Shown: positions 25,701 through 33,362 of the stretch, in pieces | Numbering within the stretch: the first letter of the stretch is position 1 | Layout of the letters: each line of letters starts with the position of its first letter | DNA from: Firmicutes bacterium UBA4795 | Lineage (GTDB): Bacteria > Bacillota > Desulfotomaculia > Desulfotomaculales > Nap2-2B | Direction: 5' to 3' | NCBI GenBank assembly: GCA_002402825.1 | Contig: DHGP01000043.1 | Span: 296 to 47,619 of the forward strand | Length of the DNA: 47,324 nucleotides | Program-made: the position numbers and the translations under genes | Notes under the pieces: generated by a model | Seen by the model: the letters and a program-made list of their open reading frames with translations, nothing else | Databases searched by the model: none | Told to the model about the DNA's origin: nothing

Positions 25701-26584
25701 TTAGCTGAAATAGATGGTAACCGGTTAAATTTAATATTTTGTAAAATATGGTATAAGTTTTCCCAGGATAAAGAACAGTCTTTTAAAAGCTTGTTTATTA
25801 ATTCCTGGTCTTCCTGGAGCGTTTTTAAGTAAGTTTGCCCTTCCTTATTTTCTTTGGCTAACCCCAGGGCTTCTTCCAGTAAAATTCTGGCTCCTTCTAG
25901 TTCTAAAACCAAATCAGTTTTAATATTTTGTCCCCAGACCGTGTCGTCAATGGCCGGTGTTCCGATAAGTTTAAAAGCGTTGGCCGCCCTGGATAACCAA
26001 TCGCGAGGATGCGGATGACTGCGGGAAAAGGCGTACAGGCGCAAAACCAACTCCCTTAAATTACGGTCGTCCCATTGACCTCCGTAGCAATCCACCAAAG
26101 AAGTAAAGGCCTGGTTATCTTCGGTGTCGTAACATTGTTCCATTACTTCTTCCAGTATTTCCATCTGGTAAAGTAAGGCCTCGTTTTCGTCGGCAACCCG
26201 AAAATCTGGTTCCAGGTCAAGCAAGTAAAAGTATTGACGTAAAAGGTCTAAGCAAAAGGAATGTATAGTGGTTATTTTTGCCTGGTTTAAAAGGACTAAC
26301 TGACGCTGCAAGTGAGAAGAATAAGGCTGGCGTTTTAGTTCTCGCGTTAAAGCCCGGCCAATCCTTTGGCGCATTTCTGCGGCGGCTGCATTAGTAAAGG
26401 TTACTACCAGTAAGGTGTCTATATCAATTTGGTCGTCCAAAATTCGCCGGATAACCCTTTCAACCAAGACGCTTGTTTTTCCGGCTCCGGCTGCGGCAGA
26501 AACCAAAATGCTTCTATTACGAGCCTTAATTGCCAGCCATTGGGCCTGCGTCCACCTGGGAATATTTTCTTTACGCTCATTCAT
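22763..26584 (-). CDS. addA: ATP-dependent helicase/nuclease subunit A
   Basis: The 1273-residue protein is a UvrD-type helicase with a C-terminal RecB-family nuclease. Seen are the Q-motif WTQAQWLAI, Walker A SAAAGAGKTSVLVERV (about 29-44), TFTNAAAAEMRQRIG, the DExx-type box VLVDEYQDIN, VGDVKQSIYRFR, and IMSIHKSKGLEFPVVVV. The nuclease motif QGIIDYLVFEADSIFLIDFK has the metal-binding Asp and Lys residues. AddA works with AddB to resect double-strand breaks. addB, normally just upstream, is not here; the preceding gene is divergent. The start follows AGAGG. Confidence 0.96.
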   Translation of the reverse strand: MNERKENIPRWTQAQWLAIKARNRSILVSAAAGAGKTSVLVERVIRRILDDQIDIDTLLVVTFTNAAAAEMRQRIGRALTRELKRQPYSSHLQRQLVLLNQAKITTIHSFCLDLLRQYFYLLDLEPDFRVADENEALLYQMEILEEVMEQCYDTEDNQAFTSLVDCYGGQWDDRNLRELVLRLYAFSRSHPHPRDWLSRAANAFKLIGTPAIDDTVWGQNIKTDLVLELEGARILLEEALGLAKENKEGQTYLKTLQEDQELINKLLKDCSLSWENLYHILQNIKFNRLPSISAKDNQVTVRLKEKVKSLRDAAKEKIKKITQLYFSRSSGDLLADFHFIAPLMKTLVDLVNGFSEAYQRAKLKRGLVDFADLEHYALQILNNFPVVREALRAKYVEVLVDEYQDINGVQENILQLISQKVGQASSLIEAEKKPTIFMVGDVKQSIYRFRLAEPAIFLAKYKDYPVTSNESGARAKQRINLAENFRSRPEIIKAINFIFRQLMVTEVGEMDYDQEAELIAKASYPTPAGCALENEKPIEFHLIEKKPGNSEIVEMNQTSETDEDDATQEMKEEKIEIEEQVWDDIQREASFVAYRLKKMVEESEFLVYDSKYRPVTYKDIVVLMRATHDRANIFQEEFQKAGIPVYVELGTGYFEATEVETMLSLLKIIDNPRQDIPLVAVLRSPLVSLSAAELAQIRLRQREGDFFDALVQTKDDNKKTTLFWEKLSSWRTMARRGTLSDLIWDIYRQTGYYDYVGGLPGGRQRQANLRAFYDRARQFETTTLRGLFHFLRFIEALKERGSDLGIARALGENENVVRIMSIHKSKGLEFPVVVVADLGKQFNFQNLKKDVLLHKELGFGPQLIDAEKRLSYPTLAKLAVKRQLKFETLAEELRILYVAMTRAKEKLILVGSEKKLVKAATGWCRYLNFPFWFLPALQITKAKSYLDWLCPAIARHRDGVCLSQLAGSEKTPSLEIAHDPSCWLVSLYPWGTQDKWRPQESTTAETKTWLRQVQDLGPVPVENEIMKMVDNNLSWNYPAAAIVSKPAKVTVTELKYRFAKQSEEEDYNAAGIFTLNLILPGCLSPFKQPRFYQAHAHFTFAEKGTLMHLVMQHLDLKSALDNDDLARQVKLMVEKELLTTEEAAVIDLAPIVKFWRSPLGQRIRTAAHVKRELPFSLVLPAQEVYPDLPADAFSAKEAVFVQGIIDYLVFEADSIFLIDFKTDYITREKSKETATTYRAQLNLYARAIQEIIYRPVKEKYLYFFYPGLTVPVD

Positions 26585-26741
26585 GTATTAAACCTCTTAA
26601 GGTATTTATGGTATTTAAAGCAAGGTATTTAAAGTTAATTAAATTAAGCTTGCCTTATATTTTACCACAATTAAAAATAAACTTACACTTGACCAATTAA
26701 TTATTCAAGGTTTATGATTTACCTTGTTAGGGGGGGTTTTT

Positions 26742-27668
26742 ATGAAAAATATTTTAGTTATTGGGGGAAGTTATTTTGTCGGCAGGGTTTTTGTTTTAGA
26801 GTTACTTGATAAAAAGGAATACGCTATTCACCTAGTAAACAGAGGTAACAATCCTTTTAACCGGCCCGAGATTGCTGAACATTTTTGTGACCGGCACGAT
26901 GTTTCCGCCTTAAAGCAAGTAGTACCTCCATTGGATTGGCACGCCGTAATTGATTTTTGCGGTTACGAACCGGCCGAAGTGGAAATTATCCTTAACAATT
27001 TACCCGGCACAATTAACCATTATATTTACATCAGTACGTGCAGCGTTTACGAAAGTTCTGATGATTTGCCCAAATTTGAAGATTCCCCGAAGCTTTTAGG
27101 CCCTATTGCCGGACCTTTTGGCGACTACGGGTATAAAAAATGGCTGACGGAAGTAAAATTGGTCAACCAAAGTAAAGAAAGGGGCATCCCTTATACTATT
27201 TTGCGGCCGGCTTTTATTTACGGACAGTTTAATTACGCGCCGCGCGAATCGTTTTTCTTTGACTTGATTTTAACCAACAAACCCATCCCTATTCCAGATA
27301 ATACTTTGGCCCTCTTTCAATTTGTTTTTGTAAGGGATGTGGCTAAAATTTGCACGGCCTGCCTGGGAAACGAAAAAGTTTATCATCAGGCCTATAACCT
27401 GGCGGCAGAAGAGTTTATTTCTTATAAAAAATTAAGCAAAGTACTTGAAGAAATATCTGATAAACGCCTAAGGACAAAAAAATTAAGCATCGCGGAAATT
27501 AACCGGAATAATATCCCCTTGCCTTTTCCCTTGGATAAACACGAGCTTTACGCCGGTTCTTTAATTGCCAACACCATAAATTTTACGTATACTCCTTTTG
27601 CCAAAGGGCTAAGGGAAACCTTTGAATTTTACCAGAAGTATGTTTTTCCGGCCAAAAAAGCTGATTAA
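26742..27668 (+). CDS. NAD-dependent epimerase/dehydratase family protein
   Basis: A 308-residue extended short-chain dehydrogenase. The Rossmann motif is ILVIGGSYFVGRVFVLELL, the region HYIYISTCSVYESS holds the Ser/Thr of the active site, and YGYKKWLTE the Tyr-x-x-x-Lys pair. TILRPAFIYG matches the nucleotide-sugar epimerase pattern. The substrate is unknown; NDP-sugars are the usual ligands. ATG 26742 follows a run of seven G; a TTG at 26724 would precede that site. The gene ends four bases inside the opposite mnmA gene. Confidence 0.88.
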   Translation: MKNILVIGGSYFVGRVFVLELLDKKEYAIHLVNRGNNPFNRPEIAEHFCDRHDVSALKQVVPPLDWHAVIDFCGYEPAEVEIILNNLPGTINHYIYISTCSVYESSDDLPKFEDSPKLLGPIAGPFGDYGYKKWLTEVKLVNQSKERGIPYTILRPAFIYGQFNYAPRESFFFDLILTNKPIPIPDNTLALFQFVFVRDVAKICTACLGNEKVYHQAYNLAAEEFISYKKLSKVLEEISDKRLRTKKLSIAEINRNNIPLPFPLDKHELYAGSLIANTINFTYTPFAKGLRETFEFYQKYVFPAKKAD

Positions 27669-28750
27669 ATAGCGGCAAATTCTATTGTTCCTCCGCCAAT
27701 GACTAAATCTTCCTTATAAAACACCACTGCCTGGCCTGGGGTAATAGCCCGCTGCGGCTCTTTAAATTTTACCCGGATTGTTTTTTCGTTAAGAGGGGTA
27801 AGCAAGGCCTGAGCTTCAGAATGCCTATACCTGATTTTTGCCCTTACTTCCAACGGTTGTTCAAGCTTTTCAAAGGGAATAAAATTTACCCCGGATGCAA
27901 TAAGCTCAGTCTTAAAAAGCTCTTCTTCTCCGCCTACAATAACGGCGTTTTTTTTCGGGTCTATACTGGCTACATAAAGGGGTCTTCCGGCGGAAATACC
28001 TATTCCTTTTCGTTGGCCTACGGTGTAAAAGACAAATCCCTTATGCTCTCCCAGAATTCTCCCTTCCCGGTCAAAAATTGGGCCGGGTTTGGCTACCTCA
28101 GGAAAATGCTTTCTAATAAACTCCCCGTATTTATTATCCGGAATAAAGCATATTTCCTGGCTTTCCCTTTTCTCGGCCACAGGAAGGTTAAGGCGTCTGG
28201 CAATTTTTCTTACCTCCTCTTTTCTTAACTTACCAAGAGGCAAGAGGGTATGTTTAAGTTGCTCCTGAGTCATGGGGTAGAGCACATAAGATTGGTCCTT
28301 GGTAAAGTCAAGCCCTTTCTTTAGCAAAAACCTTCCACCGGCAAATTCTATCCGGGCGTAATGCCCGGTGGCAATGAAATCTGCTCCCAATTCCTTTGCT
28401 TTTTTAAAAAACGCCTCAAACTTGATAAACTCGTTGCACCTGATACAAGGATTTGGTGTTCTTCCCCGTAAGTACTCCAGGCAAAAGTTTTTTACCACTT
28501 TTTCAAAAAAAACTTCTTGGAAATTTACCACGTAATGAGGGATGCCAAGTTTAAAAGATACTTTTTTGGCGTCCGTAGCAGCTTCAAGGCCGCAACATTC
28601 CTGGTATTTTTCACCAGGTTCTGCCGGCTCTTCCCGCGGCCAAATTTGCATGGTAAGCCCAATAACCTCATACCCTTTTTCTTTAAGCAAAGCAGCAGCT
28701 ACTGAGGAGTCTACCCCCCCGCTCATAGCCACAGCTACCCTTTCCCTCAT
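27665..28750 (-). CDS. mnmA: tRNA 2-thiouridylase MnmA
   Basis: The 361-residue enzyme thiolates U34 of Lys, Glu and Gln tRNAs. It has the PP-loop VAVAMSGGVDSSVAAALL, the catalytic Cys in NPCIRCNEFIKF and the second Cys in RESQEICFIPDN, plus GYVLYP-like DQSYVLYPMTQEQL and C-terminal beta domains ending GQAVVFYKEDLVIGGGTI. The sulfur donor genes (nifS-like) often found upstream are absent. The start has AAGG about ten bases before it. Confidence 0.96.
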   Translation of the reverse strand: MRERVAVAMSGGVDSSVAAALLKEKGYEVIGLTMQIWPREEPAEPGEKYQECCGLEAATDAKKVSFKLGIPHYVVNFQEVFFEKVVKNFCLEYLRGRTPNPCIRCNEFIKFEAFFKKAKELGADFIATGHYARIEFAGGRFLLKKGLDFTKDQSYVLYPMTQEQLKHTLLPLGKLRKEEVRKIARRLNLPVAEKRESQEICFIPDNKYGEFIRKHFPEVAKPGPIFDREGRILGEHKGFVFYTVGQRKGIGISAGRPLYVASIDPKKNAVIVGGEEELFKTELIASGVNFIPFEKLEQPLEVRAKIRYRHSEAQALLTPLNEKTIRVKFKEPQRAITPGQAVVFYKEDLVIGGGTIEFAAI

Positions 28751-28873
28751 TCTGACTTTACCTTCTTACTTGGTAATTTTCCTTTACGACCCCATCAGGA
28801 TTTTCTATTTCCCCAACATTCCGGGGGTTCTTAAAATATTCCATCACGCATTTGTTTCTTTTCTGTTCTGCTT

Positions 28874-29239
28874 TTAATTCAGCACTAAATTCAAGCTTCC
28901 CGGGCGATAACCTTCTAGGTCAAGGATAATGTAAGTATACCCAAGGGATTTTAATTTAGCCGCTATTTTCTCCTGGTAGTAAATTACCTTTTCCATGTCC
29001 GCCGGCTCCACTTCAATCCGGGCAATCTTTTCGCGGTCAGAAGAATTACGGACAAATTCTGGTTGCAAAAGCTCATCCGTAAAAAGGGAGTGAAACTTTA
29101 CCTTAAAACCTTGCGCTATCTTCATGGCGTTTATATATTCCCGCTCGGGATAGGTGGGAGACCTTGCCGTAACAGCCAAAACCCTGTCTTTTAGCGTATC
29201 GGCGGTTACCTTAAGAATGCCCTTCAACAACCAACCCAT
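28874..29239 (-). pseudogene. larE: larE remnant with internal deletion
   Basis: The open frame joins two parts of LarE, the ATP-dependent sulfur-transfer enzyme of nickel-pincer cofactor synthesis. The front part (ADTLKDRVLAVTARSPTYPE, then FTDELLQPEFVRNSSDR) is the region just after the PP-loop; the back part (ARIEVEPADMEKVIYYQEK, LDLEGYRPGSLN) is the C-terminus. Missing are the N-terminal SGGVDS ATP loop and the central catalytic-Cys portion (normally following the NPPDRCYYCK motif). The product cannot be active. Its upstream end is joined to a P-type ATPase fragment. Confidence 0.75.
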
Positions 29240-29363
29240 CTACGGGTATTCTTTCTCCCGGCTTTACCACAACTATATCATCTGCCAGAACATACTCCAC
29301 CGGAACCTCTTGCTCTTCACCCTCTTTAATCACCCTGGCTTTTTTCGGTGCTAGATTCATCAG
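29211..29363 (-). pseudogene. P-type metal ATPase fragment
   Basis: About 50 codons read LMNLAPKKARVIKEGEEQEV, then PVEYVLADDIVVVKPGERIP and VDGLVVEG. This is the actuator-domain start of P1B-type heavy-metal ATPases (L-x-x-L-x-P-x-x-A, ...GD-x-x-x-V-x-P-G-E-x-I-P-V-D-G). Nothing of the phosphorylation or nucleotide domains remains. The frame runs directly into the larE fragment at about 29215, which marks a deletion junction. Confidence 0.7.
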
Positions 29364-29507
29364 CTGATTTTTCCGTAAACTCTTCGGCTTTATAGCTGGC
29401 ACGTTCAGTAATCCTTAAGATCTCCCTCTTGTTAAAACTTATATCTCCAACAATCTCTGGTGCTTTTTAAGCCCATTTTTCAGCCCGCCCCTCTATTATA
29501 TACGGGT

Positions 29508-29606
29508 TTACGGGTCGGTGCCTTGCCTGCGTAAGGTGAAGAGAACGCCTTCGCGCTCCAGTTCCGTACAGGCGCGCTGGATCATATTCGGGTTCACTTC
29601 CAACAT
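29508..29606 (-). pseudogene. GntR-family regulator fragment
   Basis: An open frame of 32 codons reads VNPNMIQRACTELEREGVLF, then TLRRQGTD. This is the recognition helix and wing of a GntR/YtrA-type winged helix (usually VNPNTVQRAYQELEREG). The N-terminal helices and effector domain are absent. Such regulators usually sit beside ABC exporters, so it may be a displaced relative of the regulator missing from the exporter at 14-16 kb; that link is speculation. Confidence 0.6.
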
Positions 29607-30084
29607 ATTTTATCATGAGTATTTTTTCTTGACAGCTTAGGGTCTTAATTATACATTAATGCCAATAAGCCTAAAATATCAACACCGGAAAAATCCTTGA
29701 TGCTGTCAAAAATTGCTGTAAAATATTCTTGGGTATTTACCAATAAACTTCCAGGAGAAAAAGGCAGGAATTAAACCTTAAAAAATGAAAGAAACCTCTA
29801 TTGCAAAACCGCTAATTATTCATGCGGAGGTTTCTTATCACATGAACACAGCCCCGAAACTGTTACCAGCTCAGGATTTCGATGAGCAGAGAGTCCACTT
29901 ATGCAGACTCCAACAGTCAAGTGCCCTTATAAGAAATATACTAGAGGAAAAGTTAAATTTCAATAAGTTGAGAGCCAAGAATTTTTTAAGATTTTAGTAG
30001 GACAGGCATCTTGCCTGTTCGTAGCCAGTCATTTTTTAAACCTGTTAAGTTTACTTCTCCGGCACTTGGATAACGTGTTACTTT
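29607..30084. other. Region without a supported gene
   Basis: A promoter-like TTGACA-17-TACATT stands at 29629-29657 on the plus strand but leads to no recognised gene. The arms AGAAACCTC and GAGGTTTCT near 29790-29837 form an inverted repeat. The 70-codon frame at 29785-29997 has no family resemblance that I can see. A small repeat (TAGTAGGACAGGC-ATCTT-GCCTGTTCG) begins at about 29996. Confidence 0.5.
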
Positions 30085-30949
30085 GACTTTAGTAGAACGA
30101 ACAGGATGGGAAGTGGCCGATATTCACGATTCACTCCATAGGGTGTTCCTTAGGGGAATTAGTTTACAGGCGGCGTTACTATAAGAAGAAAACAATTAAC
30201 GGAAGCTGGGTATATGCTTACTTACTAGATGAACTTTTAGGTATTCCTAAAGGAGCAACTATCTCTCCCCGGTTAGCAGAATTAGCTGCAAGACGTTGGC
30301 CGCAGATAAAACTTGACCTAAAAAGCAGCAGGTGCAGTAGAAAGTTTATTAGGGGTAGCCTGTAGATCACGAATCCATCCGGCAAGAAGTAATAGCTGCC
30401 GGAGAACACCTAAAAATAGGATGAGCCTACAGCTTTAGATGAAACAGGAAAAAGGGAAGTCCCCCTTTTTACTTTCGCTGATGGCGCCCAAATTCGCTGA
30501 CAGCAGCGAGGGACAAGGCCTTCAAAAAACGGAAAAAGAATAAAAACTTTGAATTAAAAACGGCCGTGGCCTGCCTTGGGTGGGAAATCGAGACGCTCTT
30601 TAGGCAAAAAGAAACAAGCTTAAAAACCCCATTTACTTTGTTCATGGGGGAAGCTAAAGAAGAGTTTTGGTCTGCAAAAGACACGACATTAAGTAGGGCA
30701 GGCTTTCAGCCTGCTCGAAGCCGGATATATGCGCTTTTCATAGTTGCACCAGGATTATTATTGGTGGTGATGGTTCCAGTTGGGTTCGTAAAGGCAAAGG
30801 AAGAATTATTAAATTTTCCGGGTCTTATGAATAACGTTTGGGAAGGAATTGTTGATTGGCGGAATCGATCTGGCCCAAAGCCGGAACTTGCCAGTGGATT
30901 AGGAGCAATTGAATCTAATGGGGGACAGAACAAGCGCCTGAAGATTTAA
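30085..30949 (+). pseudogene. Transposase relic (UPF0236/ISLre2-like)
   Basis: Pieces in changing frames resemble one protein in the right order: RTGWEVADIHDSLHRVFL and RGISLQAALL (from 30090), VYAYLLDELLGIPKGATISP with RLAELAARRWPQ (about 30200-30310), VDHESIRQEVIAAGEHLKIG (30361-30423), NFELKTAVACLGWE (about 30545-30600), and NVWEGIVDWRNRSG with LGAIESNG near 30835-30930. The order and the GLGAIESN motif fit UPF0236/ISLre2 transposases. Frameshifts, deletions and a small repeat at about 30691-30719 have destroyed it. Family assignment is by memory of motifs. Confidence 0.55.
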
Positions 30950-31490
30950 ACACACCGGAGCCTCCTGGTCAGGTCTATCGAGCTTATAGCTTGAGCTGTG
31001 GTACGATGTGCAGTCCGTAATGGGAATTTAATTGAGTTTTTGAGAATTCCAAGTCCCCCTAAGCCATTAGAGGAAAAAGGTAAGGTAGCTGAAGAGGTAA
31101 AGTTAAGTTGACTTTACGAAAAGAAAAGCAAATGGAAAAGTTGTGGGTTAAAGGATCCGGGTGAATGGGGTCAGGCTTTTTTGCCGGCTGTAAGAGATTC
31201 TTTCGCAAACAATGCGGGATTTTGCCCGTTTAATATCTCATCTAACAACCGAATGGCTGTATTAATAGAGATAGTTATTTTTAATTATTTATGATGATGA
31301 TTATTTATCATGATGATTATTTCTCATCATGATAGTCTTAGTTTTTCTAAATTAAATGCTTTAGTTTTTGGATTTAGGTTAAGTTAACTTTCTTTTAGCC
31401 AAACTTTAGGCAAAAAATAAAAATACTGGTCTGCAAAATAGGGGTAAGAAAAATAATACCCAAAAATTCTTGACAGCATCCTGTCAAAAA
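30950..31490. other. Non-coding, decayed region before the tRNA cluster
   Basis: No gene is supported. At 31308-31332 the arms TCATGATGA and TCATCATGA form a perfect 9-bp inverted repeat around TTATTTC, preceded by a similar ATGATGATGATTATTT unit. At 31470-31487 TTGACAG-CATC-CTGTCAA forms another perfect palindrome just upstream of the tRNA promoter. Confidence 0.55.
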
Positions 31491-31496
31491 ATATAT

Positions 31497-31525
31497 TTGA
31501 CTTTAGAAATACTTTTTTATATAAT
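31497..31525 (+). promoter_or_regulatory. Promoter of the tRNA cluster
   Basis: TTGACT (31497-31502) and TATAAT (31520-31525) are 17 bases apart. Transcription would begin near 31532, 60 bases before tRNA-Asp. Confidence 0.8.
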
Positions 31526-31590
31526 TTATTTCGTCAGGAAGAATAAACGTTAGTATAATATTAACAAGCAGCGATAGCGCTAAGGTAAAG

Positions 31591-31667
31591 GGAGCTGTAG
31601 TGTAGGGGTTTAACATGCCGGCCTGTCACGCCGGAGATCGCGGGTTCAAATCCCGTCAGCTCCGCCA
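31591..31667 (+). tRNA. tRNA-Asp (GTC)
   Basis: Acceptor arms GGAGCTG and CAGCTCC pair, the anticodon stem GGCCT/..GCC region holds loop CTGTCAC with anticodon GTC, the T-loop is GGTTCAAATCC, and CCA is encoded. Confidence 0.95.
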
Positions 31668-31672
31668 AAGAC

Positions 31673-31823
<151 letters not shown>

Positions 31824-31833
31824 GATATGTTAT

Positions 31834-31908
31834 GGCGGCATAGCCAAGTGGTAAGGCAGCGGTCTGCAAAACCGTTATCCCCCGGTTCGAATCCGGGTGC
31901 CGCCTCCA
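31834..31908 (+). tRNA. tRNA-Cys (GCA)
   Basis: GGCGGCA pairs with TGCCGCC, the loop CTGCAAA carries GCA, the T-loop is GGTTCGAATCC, and CCA is encoded. Its 3' end is repeated in degenerate form at about 34203-34228, and an integrase relic lies right behind it, so it served as an integration site. Confidence 0.95.
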
Positions 31909-31919
31909 GGAAAATAAGA

Positions 31920-31964
31920 AATGGCAAGGCTTTCGAGAGTGGAAGTCCTTGCCATTACGTTTTT
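31920..31964 (+). terminator. Terminator after the tRNA cluster
   Basis: AATGGCAAGG (31920-31929) pairs perfectly with CCTTGCCATT (31947-31956), followed by ACGTTTTT. Confidence 0.85.
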
Positions 31965-31988
31965 AAGAAGGTATTTTCTAGTAATTTT

Positions 31989-32363
31989 CTAATAACCATT
32001 TTTGCCGGTCATAATATCTTCTATTTTCCTGGCAGCTTTCTTTTGTGTTCCGGGTATAACGTGCGTGTATAAGTCCATGGTAATGCCTATTTTGCTATGG
32101 CCTAGCCTTTCACTAACCGTTTTAGGCCAATGCTTTGGGTTACGGTAATTGTCCCCGTCTTTAAGTCCACGTCCTGCCAGCGCAAGCCTAAAACTTCGCC
32201 TAGCCGCATACCGGTTGCTATGGCTATAAAGGCTAGAGTATATAAATACGTGCCTTTTAGGGAATTCAGTAAGATGATTATTTCGTCCTGGGACATGACC
32301 GCCCTTTCCTTTTCTTCCGGCCTGGGTGGTTTAACCACGCTGGCAATATTCCCTAGAAATTAT
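31989..32363 (-). pseudogene. Tyrosine recombinase (phage-type integrase) relic
   Basis: Two parts of one integrase are joined with a frame change at about 32115. The first reads VKPPRPEEKERAVMSQDEI and AIATGMRLGEVLGLRWQDVD, including the first catalytic Arg. The second reads VSERLGHSKIGITMDLYTHV, including the last His and the nucleophile Tyr, then a stop. The segment between them with the His-x-x-Arg box, and the whole N-terminal arm-binding and core-binding domains, are gone. It points toward tRNA-Cys, 80 bases away, the normal place for an integrase beside its attachment site. Confidence 0.85.
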
Positions 32364-32559
32364 TGTAACAAGGAAAGGTTAGCGGAAGTCTTCTACCAAA
32401 AATATTAGTAAAACTAGCGTATTTAGCGTATTTGGCATATTTTCACCCAATATTTTCCTCAAGGAAGAAAAAAATATTAAATACGCACTATATAGGTACT
32501 GACAAAACTGACAATGCAACAATAATTTCCAGTATATTATGTTTGGCCTTAAGGAATGA

Positions 32560-32725
32560 GTTTGGGAAGTATATAAGTAGGGTTAAAACTCTTTTTGGTT
32601 CTCCTACCTTGCTTAACAATGTGGAAACGTTTGGGAAGTATATAAGTAGGGTTAAAACTTGACGCAACATATACAGGTGGAAATTTACCTTCCAAGTTTG
32701 GGAAGTATATAAGTAGGGTTAAAAC
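32560..32725. CRISPR. Mini CRISPR array: three repeats, two spacers, no cas genes
   Basis: Three identical 30-base repeats stand at 32560-32589, 32629-32658 and 32696-32725. They begin GTTTGGGAAG and end GGGTTAAAAC; read on the other strand they begin GTTTTAACCC. The two spacers are 39 and 37 bases and unrelated to each other. Repeat length, exact identity and spacer length all fit a CRISPR array of type I-B or III-like kind. No cas gene lies in the window. The opposite-strand start GTTTTAACCCTAC resembles known Clostridial repeats, so transcription is probably on the minus strand. Confidence 0.85.
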
Positions 32726-32750
32726 AATCAAACGGGTAAATTTAAACGCA

Positions 32751-32785
32751 ATCTGTCTGCCTAATATAAAACCTTAGACAGGTCT
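32751..32785 (+). terminator. Possible terminator beside the CRISPR array
   Basis: CTGTCT and AGACAG arms, slightly extended, are followed by a T-rich run on the plus strand (GTCTTTTT). Confidence 0.35.
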
Positions 32786-32847
32786 TTTTCATCAAACTTT
32801 CACTGCATTTTTGCCACACTTTTGCCACACTTTGTCCTACTTTTGTC

Positions 32848-33187
32848 CTACTTTTTTCCTACGGTGTAGCGAAAGTTGTGGTTTTCATGCCACCTGCCCT
32901 GGCGGTAGCGGTTGCGGATTTCGTCTATTTTGGCAGCTTTAAGCTGAGATACCCTACCCTGAGTAATGCCAAACTTTTCCGCAATATCGGCTTGTTTTTC
33001 GCCCCGCAGGGCCAATAAAGCAATGGCCTGTTCTTCTTCTTTAGTTAACCCCCTGCGCTTATCGGCAGCCTGAACACAATTTTTCCCAAGTTTTGAGGGC
33101 AGCTATATAGCCTCCAAACTCTTCTTCCACTTCGGGAGATGTTTCCCTAACTGGTTTCCATGCCACCCATATAACCTCCAAACGCAT
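32848..33187 (-). pseudogene. Helix-turn-helix protein gene, frameshifted
   Basis: The first part starts at ATG 33187 and reads LEVIWVAWKPVRETSPEVEE then FGGYIAALKTWEKL. The second part continues one frame over: LTKEEEQAIALLALRGEKQA, DIAEKFGITQGRVSQLKAAK, IDEIRNRYRQGRWHENHNF, stop at 32848. The second part has a clear helix-turn-helix of the sigma-70 region 4 or phage-regulator type. The shift lies near the GGGAAAAATT run at about 33078-33086. If that run slips during expression or is a sequencing error, the gene would be about 113 codons. Confidence 0.6.
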
Positions 33188-33333
33188 TTCCACACCCAGC
33201 GCACAGAAATGGCCTAAATTTAAACGAAAACCACCCGGGAGGTATGATACCTTACCCAGGCGAAAACGGGGCAGATAGGGGCAATTATGAAGTTGCGTGA
33301 CCGGCAGAAATCAAGACCCGCATCAGATAACTA

Positions 33334-33357
33334 AAAGCCGCCCGCTCAAGGACGGCT
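33334..33357 (-). terminator. Terminator after hicBA
   Basis: On the minus strand AGCCGTCC and GGGCGGCT form an 8-bp stem with loop TTGAGC, followed by TTTTAG. Confidence 0.6.
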
Positions 33358-33362
33358 GATTA

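Noticed and set aside
29785..29997. 70-codon plus-strand frame as a gene
   Set aside because: It begins inside an inverted repeat, has no family resemblance and lies among relics.
30566..30949. 127-codon plus-strand frame as a gene
   Set aside because: It is a mosaic of transposase fragments and a small repeat in one chance open frame.
32102..32338. Functional integrase
   Set aside because: The frame lacks the central catalytic box, and the last motifs lie in another frame.
32488..32731. Short minus-strand frames rich in LTLLIYFPN
   Set aside because: They are translations of the CRISPR repeats; the 30-base repeat length keeps the same peptide recurring.
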